Position numbers and translations under genes: made by a program. The notes beneath the pieces were generated by a model. The model was not told the origin of the DNA. It saw only the letters and a program-made list of their open reading frames with translations, and did no database searches. Shown here piece after piece: positions 49,733 to 57,392 of a stretch of DNA of 64,000 bases. How positions within the stretch are numbered: position 1 is the stretch's first letter; every line of letters begins with the position of its first letter. This DNA is from Mycolicibacterium cosmeticum. GTDB lineage: Bacteria; Actinomycetota; Actinomycetes; Mycobacteriales; Mycobacteriaceae. The DNA is taken from the NCBI GenBank assembly GCA_016197365.1, contig JACPVS010000017.1:124001-188000 (forward strand). Direction: 5' to 3'.

Positions 49733-50809
49733 TCAGAACCGCGGATGCTGACCGACGAGGTGTGCTCGGGCTTCACCCTTGGCGCCCTTGGTGACGGTGC
49801 CCAGCGTCCAGCAGTTCAGGTGACGTGCGGTGAGAATCGCCAGTGCGCGGTCGGTGTCCTCCGGCGCGACGATGGCGACCATGCCGACACCCATGTTGAA
49901 CGTCTTCTCCATCTCGACGCGCTCGACGCGGCCGCGCTGGGCGATCATGCCGAAGACCGGCGCGGGCGTCCACGTGCCGCGGTCGAGCTCGGCGGCCAAC
50001 CCGTTGGGGATGACCCGTTCGAGGTTGCCCGCCAACCCACCGCCGGTGACGTGGCAGAACGTCCGGACCTGCGTCTCCGACGCGAGCGCCAGGCAGTCCT
50101 TGGCGTAGATGTAGGTGGGCTCGAGCAGTTCCTCGCCGAGCGTGCGGCCGAACTCCTCGACGTGGCCGGCCAGATCCATCCGGTCGATCTCCAGCAGCAC
50201 CTTGCGCGCCAGCGAGTAACCGTTGGAGTGCAGGCCCGTCGAGGCCATCGCGATGATCACGTCGCCAGGCCGGACCAGTTCCGGTCCCAGCAGGTCGTCG
50301 GCTTCCACGACGCCGACACCGGTCGCCGAGATGTCGTAGTGGTCGGGCTCCATCAGGCCGGGGTGCTCGGCGGTCTCCCCACCCAGCAGCGCGCAGCCGG
50401 CCAGCACACAGCCGTCGGCGATACCGGACACGATGGCGCTGACCCGCTCGGGGACCGTCCGTCCGACGGCGATGTAGTCCTGTAGGAACAGCGGTTCGGC
50501 GCCGCAGACGACCAGGTCGTCGACGACCATCGCCACCAGGTCGAGCCCGACCGTGTCGTGCTTGTCCATCGCCTGCGCGATGGCCAGCTTGGTGCCGACA
50601 CCGTCGGTCGACGAGGCCAGCAGTGGTTCCCGGTAGCCGCCCCGCAAGGCGAACAGTCCGGCGAAACCACCCAGACCGCCGCGGACCTCCGGGCGGGTGG
50701 CCTTTTTGGCCAGCGGTTTGAACAGCTCGACGGCGCGATCCCCCGCCTCGATGTCCACTCCGGCCGTTGCATAAGAGATGCCGTGTTGTTCGGCGCGACC
50801 CTGACTCAT
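49733..50809 (-). CDS. purM: Phosphoribosylformylglycinamidine cyclo-ligase
   Basis: A 358-residue AIR synthetase. It starts with SQGRAEQHGISYATAGVDIEAGD and has LLASSTDGVGTKLAIA (ATP region), LGGETAEHPG and the second-half barrel (CHVTGGGLAGNLERV). It makes AIR in purine synthesis step 5. I start at ATG 50809: AGGCTA (TAGCCT on its strand, 50823-50818) lies 8 bases upstream. The frame is open to 50905, but the extra residues are not conserved. Confidence 0.95.
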   Translation of the reverse strand: MSQGRAEQHGISYATAGVDIEAGDRAVELFKPLAKKATRPEVRGGLGGFAGLFALRGGYREPLLASSTDGVGTKLAIAQAMDKHDTVGLDLVAMVVDDLVVCGAEPLFLQDYIAVGRTVPERVSAIVSGIADGCVLAGCALLGGETAEHPGLMEPDHYDISATGVGVVEADDLLGPELVRPGDVIIAMASTGLHSNGYSLARKVLLEIDRMDLAGHVEEFGRTLGEELLEPTYIYAKDCLALASETQVRTFCHVTGGGLAGNLERVIPNGLAAELDRGTWTPAPVFGMIAQRGRVERVEMEKTFNMGVGMVAIVAPEDTDRALAILTARHLNCWTLGTVTKGAKGEARAHLVGQHPRF

Positions 50810-50916
50810 CAGGCTAAAGGCTACCGGTCGCGGTCCCGCCCCGACACCGCTGGTAAGCGCCGGGCCTTCCGCCGACTCCGCACGCATTGATGTGGCGTAT
50901 GACACTCTGGGCGCTC

Positions 50917-51342
50917 ATGAACCGATTTCGCTGGTCGGCGCTGGCTGCCGCGACCGTCATGCCCGTCGCGGTGGTGCTGCCCGCGGGCGCCTCCGCGACC
51001 CCCGGCGTCGGTGTCCAGGCCGAGATCCTGGCGCAGGCCACGCTGGACGGGCACGACTACATCACCAAGGAGCTCACCATCGCACCAGGCGGTGGCACCG
51101 GTTGGCACTGGCATCAGGGCCAGGTCTACGGGCTCATCAGGTCGGGCACGTTGACGCATTTCCGGGCGGATTGCTCGGTCGACGGGGTGTATCCGCCCGG
51201 CGCCCCGATCACCGAGGAGAGCGGCCAGGTGCACATCGGCCGCAACCTGGGTCCGGACCCGTTGGTGATGTGGGTGCTCTACATCGATCCGGCGGGTGCG
51301 CCGCCGGCGACCGATGCACCCGAACCGGGGTGTGGGTTCTAG
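50917..51342 (+). CDS. Secreted cupin-domain protein
   Basis: A 141-residue protein. A Sec signal (MNRFRWSALAAATVMPVAVVLPAGASA) is followed by a single cupin with G-x-x-x-x-H-x-H motif (GTGWHWHQGQVYGLIRSG) and a second Glu/His strand region. Two distant Cys (RADCSV, PGCGF) may form a disulfide. It lies between the divergent purM and the convergent purF, whose stop it overlaps by 3 bases. Substrate unknown. ATG 50899 is an alternative start. Confidence 0.75.
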   Translation: MNRFRWSALAAATVMPVAVVLPAGASATPGVGVQAEILAQATLDGHDYITKELTIAPGGGTGWHWHQGQVYGLIRSGTLTHFRADCSVDGVYPPGAPITEESGQVHIGRNLGPDPLVMWVLYIDPAGAPPATDAPEPGCGF

Positions 51343-52865
51343 GGACGTCGCAGCGCGGACGCGTTGTCATTGGCCGGCTGCAGCGGGAGCCCGCTGCGCG
51401 CCGCGTTGGCCAACATGTGCTCGATGACGTTCTTGCCCAGGGCGCTCTCTCCGGGCAGTTCGATCGGGTAATTGCCGTCGAAGCACGCCGAGCACAGCCG
51501 CGACGACGGCTGCTCGGTGGCGGCGATCATGCCCTGCTGGCTGATGTAGCCGAGTGAGTCGGCACCGATGGCCCGGCGCACGTCCTCGAGCATCTCGTCC
51601 TCGTTACCGCTGGAGCCGTTGGCGATCAGCTCGGCCGGGGTGGCGAAGTCGATGCCGTAGAAGCACGGCCACCGCACCGGCGGTGAGGCGATCCGGACGT
51701 GCACCTCCAGTGCGCCGGCCTCCCGCAGCATCCGGATCAGGGCACGCTGGGTGTTGCCTCGCACGATCGAGTCGTCGACGACGATCAACCGCTTGCCGCG
51801 GATGACCTCTTTGAGCGGGTTCAGCTTGAGCCGGATGCCGAGCTGGCGGATGGTCTGCGACGGCTGGATGAAGGTGCGCCCCACGTAGGCGTTCTTCATC
51901 AGGCCCTGCCCGTAGGCGATGCCCGAACCCTGCGCGTAGCCGACGGCCGCCGGAATGCCCGACTCGGGCACGCCGATCACCAGGTCACCCTCGACGGGGT
52001 TCTCCGCGGCCAGCCTGCGGCCGATCTCGACGCGGGTGGCATGAACGGACCGGCCACCGATGACGCTGTCCGGACGCGCCAGGTAGACGTATTCGAAGAC
52101 GCAGCCCTTGGGCGTCGGGTTGGCGAACCGCGTCGAACGCACCCCGTCGGCGTCGATGGCCAGCAGTTCGCCGGGCTCGATGTCGCGGACGAACGAGGCG
52201 CCGACGATGTCCAGGGCGGCGGTCTCCGAGGCGACCACCCAGCCGCGGTCCAGCCGGCCCAGCGACAGCGGGCGCACCCCGTGCGGGTCGCGCGCCGCGT
52301 ACAGCGTGTTCTCGTCCATGAAGGTCAGGCAGAACGCCCCGCGCACCGTCGGCAGCAGGTCCAGCGCGGCCTGTTCCAGCGTGGCGTCGGCGGCACCGTG
52401 GGCGAGCAGCGCGCCCAGGATGTCGGAGTCGGTGGTGGCGGCGGGGGCGCCGCGGGTCTCGATCAGGCCGGCTTCACGCGCCTGGCGGGCCAGCTCGGCG
52501 GTGTTCACCAGATTGCCGTTGTGGCCCAACGCAACCCCGGTGCCCGCCGCGGTGTTACGGAACACCGGCTGGGCGTTCTCCCACGTCGTGGATCCGGTGG
52601 TGGAGTAGCGGCAGTGCCCGACGGCGACGTGGCCGGGCATGGCGGCCAGGGTCTGCTCGTCGAACACCTGGCTCACCAGGCCGAGATCCTTGAACACCAA
52701 CACCTGCGAACCGTCGGCGACGGCGATGCCCGCCGCCTCCTGGCCACGGTGTTGCAGCGCATAGAGGCCGTAGTACGTGAGCTTGGCCACATCCTCGCCG
52801 GGAGCCCAGACGCCGAAGACGCCACACTCTTCTTTCGGGTCTGTTTCGTCAGGCTCGAAGGTCAC
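51339..52865 (-). CDS. purF: Amidophosphoribosyltransferase
   Basis: A 508-residue first enzyme of purine synthesis. It has a 13-residue propeptide, then catalytic Cys14 (EECGVFG), the N-terminal glutaminase, and the PRTase domain with PRPP loop LIVVDDSIVRGNTQ. C-terminal Cys residues (CSACFDG) fit the Fe-S type seen in B. subtilis PurF. GTG 52865 is chosen from family N-terminus and an upstream GGGAG. The frame is open much further, but without conservation. Confidence 0.95.
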   Translation of the reverse strand: MTFEPDETDPKEECGVFGVWAPGEDVAKLTYYGLYALQHRGQEAAGIAVADGSQVLVFKDLGLVSQVFDEQTLAAMPGHVAVGHCRYSTTGSTTWENAQPVFRNTAAGTGVALGHNGNLVNTAELARQAREAGLIETRGAPAATTDSDILGALLAHGAADATLEQAALDLLPTVRGAFCLTFMDENTLYAARDPHGVRPLSLGRLDRGWVVASETAALDIVGASFVRDIEPGELLAIDADGVRSTRFANPTPKGCVFEYVYLARPDSVIGGRSVHATRVEIGRRLAAENPVEGDLVIGVPESGIPAAVGYAQGSGIAYGQGLMKNAYVGRTFIQPSQTIRQLGIRLKLNPLKEVIRGKRLIVVDDSIVRGNTQRALIRMLREAGALEVHVRIASPPVRWPCFYGIDFATPAELIANGSSGNEDEMLEDVRRAIGADSLGYISQQGMIAATEQPSSRLCSACFDGNYPIELPGESALGKNVIEHMLANAARSGLPLQPANDNASALRRP

Positions 52866-53014
52866 GATGGCTGCTCCCTGGGGGCTGTGGGTGACGTAAC
52901 CCAGTTTACGGGCAACCCCCGCCATTGGCGGAATCGAACGGCGGATTGCCTCCGTGTGAACGTCAACACCACTGCCGTTGGCCGACATTCCCGCCCGCCA
53001 CGCGCGCGGCCTGG

Positions 53015-53398
53015 TCAGCCGTCCAGCCGCACCAACGGCAGCCAGCCGGCGATCTCGCCGGCCCGGGACCCCGACATCGTGATGCCGGGTGCCGTGTCGA
53101 CGTCGAGCAGACCGGTGGCGAGCAGCAGCCAGGTGCGCGGGTCCGCCTCGACCACATTCGGCGGGGTGCCGCGGGTGTGCCGGGGACCGGCGATGCATTG
53201 CACGGCCACCAACGGCGGCACCCGGACCTCGACGCTGGCGCCGGGCGCCAGCGCGGCGAGGGTGCGTGCGGTGAGGCGGACGGCGGCGGCCAGAGCGGAC
53301 CGTTCCGGGGCGGGCAGGCTGTCGTCGCGCAGCCAGTCGGCGACCGCGAGCACCGCTGCCCGCGTCTGTTCCGGATCTGCCGTTCGCCGCGCCACCAT
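53015..53398 (-). CDS. Sterol-carrier family protein
   Basis: A 127-residue protein, homologous in place to M. tuberculosis Rv0807. N-terminal helices (TRAAVLAVADWLRDDSLP) are followed by a beta part (VEVRVPPLVAVQCIAG, WLLLATGLLDVD) that resembles an SCP2-type lipid-binding fold. Role unknown. It is divergent from the Mce gene with only 17 bases between starts. The 149 bases between it and purF show no gene. Confidence 0.75.
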   Translation of the reverse strand: MVARRTADPEQTRAAVLAVADWLRDDSLPAPERSALAAAVRLTARTLAALAPGASVEVRVPPLVAVQCIAGPRHTRGTPPNVVEADPRTWLLLATGLLDVDTAPGITMSGSRAGEIAGWLPLVRLDG

Positions 53399-53403
53399 CC
53401 CAT

Positions 53404-53409
53404 TAGTGT
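53404..53409 (+). promoter_or_regulatory. Leaderless -10 box of the orphan mce gene
   Basis: TAGTGT ends 6 bases before GTG 53416, giving a leaderless start in the 17-base gap between divergent genes. Confidence 0.5.
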
Positions 53410-53415
53410 CGCAAT

Positions 53416-54630
53416 GTGGCTGCCGACCGCTCCGCCCCGCCGCAGATCCGGGCGTTCGGCGCGGTCGCGCTGGTGCTGCTGACCGGCCTGGCGGCCGTCA
53501 TCTATCTGCAGTTCCGCGGCGAGTTCCGGTACCGGGTCGACCTGACGGTGTTGTCCCCGCGGGCCGGCCTCGGGGTGGACCCCGGCTCGAAGGTGACCTT
53601 CAACGGTGTGGAGATCGGCCGGGTGCACACCATCTCCCCTGCCGTCGTCGACGGGACACCTCATGCCCGGCTGGCGGTGCAGATCGAGCCGCGTTACCTG
53701 CCGCTGATCCCGGCCAACGTCACCGCCGACATCAACGCCACCACCGTCTTCGGCAACAAGTACATTGCGCTGCGATCGCCGGAAACCCCATCACCGGAAC
53801 ATATTTCGGCCAACGGTGAAATCATCGCGACCTGGGTCAGCACCGAGTTCAACTCGCTGTTCGAGACGGTGCTGGCCATCGCCGAACGCGTCGACCCGGT
53901 CAAACTCAACCTCACGCTGACCGCGGCCGCCGACGCCCTTGACGGGATGGGCGCCAGATTCGGTCGGTCCCTGGACGACGGGAACGCGATCCTCGACGAC
54001 TTCATCGCCCGCACCGATCAATTCGGGCAGGACACCCGGTCCCTCGCGACCCTGGCCGACCGCTACGCCGACGCCGGCCCCGACCTGTTCGACGGGCTGG
54101 CCGCGGCGGTACGCACCGCCACCACGCTCAACGAGCAGCGCGGCGCCATCGACCAGGCGCTGCTGGCCGCCGTCGGCTTCGGTGCCGAGGCCGGCGACAT
54201 CCTGGAGCGGGGCGGACCCTATCTGGCGCGCGGCGCGCAGGACCTGATCCCGACATCGAAGGTGTTCGACTACTACAGTCCGCAACTGCTGTGCACCATC
54301 CGCAATTACTACGATGTCGCCCCGCTGATGGCGTCGACGTTCGGCGGCGACAACGGCTACTCCCTGGACTCGGCAGGCACAATCTTCGGCTTGGGGCTGC
54401 CCAACCCGTACGTCTATCCGGACAATCTGCCGAGGGTGAACGCGCACGGCGGACCGGAAGGCAAGCCCGGCTGTTGGCAGAAGGTCACCAAAGACCTCTG
54501 GCCCGCACCGTATCTGGTGATGGACACCGGGCTGAACATCGCGCCCTACAACCATTTCGAGCTGGGCTCACCGATGTTCACCGACTACGTGTGGGGCCGT
54601 CAGGTGGGCGAGCCCACCATCAATCCGTGA
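53416..54630 (+). CDS. Orphan MceA-like protein
   Basis: A 404-residue MCE protein: N-terminal signal-anchor (AFGAVALVLLTGLAAVIYLQ), an MlaD/MCE domain (residues 35-115, RAGLGVDPGSKVTFNGVEIGRV), a long helical needle region (120-270), and the MceA-type C-terminus that ends in GSPMFTDYVWGRQVGEPTINP. Mce proteins form trans-envelope lipid conduits with YrbE permeases and five other Mce chains. Here neither yrbE nor other mce genes are adjacent, so it may join a complex encoded elsewhere or work alone. Confidence 0.87.
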   Translation: MAADRSAPPQIRAFGAVALVLLTGLAAVIYLQFRGEFRYRVDLTVLSPRAGLGVDPGSKVTFNGVEIGRVHTISPAVVDGTPHARLAVQIEPRYLPLIPANVTADINATTVFGNKYIALRSPETPSPEHISANGEIIATWVSTEFNSLFETVLAIAERVDPVKLNLTLTAAADALDGMGARFGRSLDDGNAILDDFIARTDQFGQDTRSLATLADRYADAGPDLFDGLAAAVRTATTLNEQRGAIDQALLAAVGFGAEAGDILERGGPYLARGAQDLIPTSKVFDYYSPQLLCTIRNYYDVAPLMASTFGGDNGYSLDSAGTIFGLGLPNPYVYPDNLPRVNAHGGPEGKPGCWQKVTKDLWPAPYLVMDTGLNIAPYNHFELGSPMFTDYVWGRQVGEPTINP

Positions 54631-54670
54631 GGGTTGACCTCAACCATCATTGAGCTCCTACCGTGGGGCC

Positions 54671-55075
54671 ATGACCTTCAAACCGCACGAAATCGCCTTC
54701 CTCACCGACGCAGATCTGGGTCGGCTGGCGACCATCGCACCGGACGGCACCCCGCAGAACAGCCCCGTCGGCTTCACCTACAACGGCGAACTCGGCACCA
54801 TCGACATCGCCGGCTACCGGATGTCGGCCAGCCGCAAGTTCCGCAACCTCGCGAGCAATGACAAGGTCGCCTTCGTCGTCGACGACATCGTCTCCCGCGA
54901 TCCGTGGCGGGTGCGCTGCCTGGAGATCCGCGGCACCGCCGAGCAGGCCACGACATCCGGGGACGACGGCGACGCGGCCATCATCCGGGTCACGCCGCGC
55001 CGGATCATCAGCTTCGGCATCGACGATCAGAACACCGAACCGCACGACCTGGTGCCCGACATCCGCGACGCCTAG
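54671..55075 (+). CDS. PPOX-class F420/FMN-binding oxidoreductase
   Basis: A 134-residue split-barrel protein: ATIAPDGTPQNSPVGFTY, YRMSASRKFRNLASNDKVAFVVDD and WRVRCLEIRGTAE match PPOX-type F420-dependent enzymes of actinobacteria. Cofactor choice (F420 or FMN) cannot be settled by eye. TACCGT (54659-54664) is 6 bases before ATG 54671, so it is probably leaderless. It overlaps the convergent CPBP gene by 4 bases. Confidence 0.85.
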   Translation: MTFKPHEIAFLTDADLGRLATIAPDGTPQNSPVGFTYNGELGTIDIAGYRMSASRKFRNLASNDKVAFVVDDIVSRDPWRVRCLEIRGTAEQATTSGDDGDAAIIRVTPRRIISFGIDDQNTEPHDLVPDIRDA

Positions 55076-55674
55076 CTCTGTCGGCGTTGCACCAGGAGCG
55101 CGGCCACCGCACCGGCCTCGTTGATGGCCAGGTGCGCCAGCATCGGCGCCACCAGACTGCCCGACCGGCGGTACAGCCAGTCGAACGCCCAGCCGGCGGC
55201 ACCGGTAGCCGCGACGGTGACCCACACCGGCTCCCCGGTTCGTTTGGCATCGCCGATGTGGCTGAGCCCGAACGCAATTGCCTGAACCAGGCGGCCCGTC
55301 CGGACACCGAAGGCCGCCGCGGCGACGGCGCCCAGGCCACCACGAAACGCCGCCTCTTCGGCCCACACGGTGGCCAGCGGGATACGCAGCAACAACCAGC
55401 GGGCCGGATCGCCGGGCAACTCGCGCGCGGCCATCCCGGCCCGCACCGCGGGCAGCGCCGCCGACGCGGCGATACCCACCGAGATCGGGGCGGCCACCGC
55501 CAGACCCAGGCGCACACCCGAGCGCGCAGCGGAGCCACGCAAGCCGACGTCCGCACCGCTGACGCCGACCAACGCCGTGCCCGCCGCCGCGAGAACCGCC
55601 GGGCGGGTCAGCACGGATTTGCCCGCTGCCAACGCGGCGGCCAGCGCAACGACCCGGAACATGTTGCCGGACAT
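55072..55674 (-). CDS. CPBP family intramembrane metalloprotease
   Basis: A 200-residue multi-pass protein with the CPBP (Abi) motifs: EEAAFRG (EExxxR), FGLSHIGD and LAHLAINE. In bacteria such proteins process prenylated or lipid-linked peptides, or serve in immunity to bacteriocins. The substrate here is unknown. Its start shares a base with the end of the alpha/beta hydrolase gene, so it may be the last gene of a purL-led message. Confidence 0.82.
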   Translation of the reverse strand: MSGNMFRVVALAAALAAGKSVLTRPAVLAAAGTALVGVSGADVGLRGSAARSGVRLGLAVAAPISVGIAASAALPAVRAGMAARELPGDPARWLLLRIPLATVWAEEAAFRGGLGAVAAAAFGVRTGRLVQAIAFGLSHIGDAKRTGEPVWVTVAATGAAGWAFDWLYRRSGSLVAPMLAHLAINEAGAVAALLVQRRQS

Positions 55675-57392
55675 CAGTATTGGTCGGATCCGGTGTCATG
55701 GTGCAGCGCGCCGCGGACCCGCTCGGTGTCCGCGGGCGTCCAGCCCTTCGGCGCGGCGACGGCCACCCAGCCGTCGAGCACCGAGTCGCCGTAGTTGTGC
55801 CCGTGCCCGCCCGGTACCCCGGACGCGTTCGTCATGTCGGCGCCCACCTGCCAGAACGTCACGATGGGATACCAGCGCATGGACGCCGTGCGGTCGGCAC
55901 CCGGCGACTCGGTCAGCCAATCCGGCCTGGAGAACAGTAGTTTCGGCGACCACCAGACGATCGGGTCGGAGGCGTGCTGCAGGAACAACACCCGGGTACC
56001 CTCCCATGGCGCCGCCGCCACCCCGGCGATGTCGTCCGCATTCTGGGCCTGGGAGAACCGCACCGTGCGCCCGTTGTCGTAGCGCGGTTCGACCTCGGGC
56101 GTGCCCGGGTCCCGGCGTTGCACGAGTCCGCTCCACAGCGCACTCTCGTTCGGCGGCCCCACCCACAGCACCGACGAGAAGTCCATCGCCGCGATGTCGG
56201 GCAACCAGCCGAACGCGCCCTGACCGCCCAGTGACCCCAGACTCTCGCCGTACAAGGCCAGCTTCGGCCGGTGCGCCGGCGGCAGTTTCGACCAGCGGTC
56301 GTGCACGGCGTCGATCATCAGCCGGCCGGTCTCGACCGACTTCTGCCGGTCACCCAGGAACGAGATCCAGCTGGGCAGATACGAATACTGCATGCCGACC
56401 AGGGCGGTGTCCCCGTTGTACATCAGCTCGATGGCCCGCGCCGCAACAGGATTGACCCACCCGGTGCCCGTGGTCGGGACGATCACCAACAGCTTGCGCT
56501 CGAAGGCTCCGGTGCGCTCCAGCTCGCTGAGCAGCACCGCCAGCCGGCCCTCGTCGGTGTCGGCGGTCTGCAGCCCGGCGTACACCCGGATGGGTTCCAT
56601 CGCGGGGGTGCCGTTGATGCGGGTGAGCGCGGCGGCGTCGGGTCCGCCGGCGACGAAGTTGCGACCCTGATAGCCCAGGGTGTCCCAGGGCGCGAACGAC
56701 GTCGGGCTGCCCGACCTTTCCGGCTGTAGCGGCTGGCTGACGCCTGCGCGGGTGGTGGAGTTCTGCGGCTGGAACACACTGCTGGCCCCCAGCAGGAAGC
56801 CGCGGTAGAGCACGCCGTTGACGAGCGTGATGATCAACACCACCACGACGGCGGTGCCGATGAAGAACGCCACCTCGTGGTGCAGGTGCCAGCGCCGGAT
56901 CATCACCCGGGCCAGGAGTTTGACGGCGTCGATGAGGATCCGCCAGGTTCCGACGCAGGCGGCGCCGACCAGCAGCGCGATCAGCAGGGTCCGCAGATAC
57001 TCCGCGGTGCCCGGGCCCGCGATACCCATGGCCGCCGACACCTGGCGCTGCCAGGCCGCGGCCGGGATCAGCACCAGTAGTGCCGACCCGACGGAGCCGG
57101 CGACGATCGCGGCCTTGAGTGCACGGGTCACGCGCGGGGGTGGCGGCCACCACGAGCGGCGCCGAAGGACGAAGCGGTGCAGCAGTTTTCCCACTCCGAC
57201 ACCGATGCCGTAACCGATCGCTGCGTTGATACCGCCGATCAGCCCGGCGAACAACCAGTCCCTGGGCAGCAGCGACGGGGTCAGCGACAGACAGAAGAAC
57301 AGGGCGCCGAAGGCCACGCCGACGAAATCGAGGCGGACCAGGCTCCACGCCCACAACAACAGTGGGTGGTGTGTACCGGTCCGCTCGATCAC
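55674..57392 (-). CDS. Membrane alpha/beta hydrolase (DUF/Abhydrolase_9 type)
   Basis: A 572-residue protein. Five to six N-terminal transmembrane segments cover residues 15-215. A C-terminal serine hydrolase follows, with nucleophile in LYGESLGSLGG, then VGPPNES and a final His in GGHGHNYGDS. The family is common in actinobacteria, sometimes near envelope lipid genes. It may be a cutinase-like esterase. The start GTG 57392 overlaps the purL stop (GTGA). The frame continues upstream in antiphase to purL, which I treat as chance. Confidence 0.82.
   Translation of the reverse strand: MIERTGTHHPLLLWAWSLVRLDFVGVAFGALFFCLSLTPSLLPRDWLFAGLIGGINAAIGYGIGVGVGKLLHRFVLRRRSWWPPPPRVTRALKAAIVAGSVGSALLVLIPAAAWQRQVSAAMGIAGPGTAEYLRTLLIALLVGAACVGTWRILIDAVKLLARVMIRRWHLHHEVAFFIGTAVVVVLIITLVNGVLYRGFLLGASSVFQPQNSTTRAGVSQPLQPERSGSPTSFAPWDTLGYQGRNFVAGGPDAAALTRINGTPAMEPIRVYAGLQTADTDEGRLAVLLSELERTGAFERKLLVIVPTTGTGWVNPVAARAIELMYNGDTALVGMQYSYLPSWISFLGDRQKSVETGRLMIDAVHDRWSKLPPAHRPKLALYGESLGSLGGQGAFGWLPDIAAMDFSSVLWVGPPNESALWSGLVQRRDPGTPEVEPRYDNGRTVRFSQAQNADDIAGVAAAPWEGTRVLFLQHASDPIVWWSPKLLFSRPDWLTESPGADRTASMRWYPIVTFWQVGADMTNASGVPGGHGHNYGDSVLDGWVAVAAPKGWTPADTERVRGALHHDTGSDQY

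Noticed and set aside
51699..53819. A 706-codon open frame on the plus strand over purF and beyond
   Set aside because: Long open frames opposite high-GC genes are expected by chance; it crosses three real genes and resembles no family.
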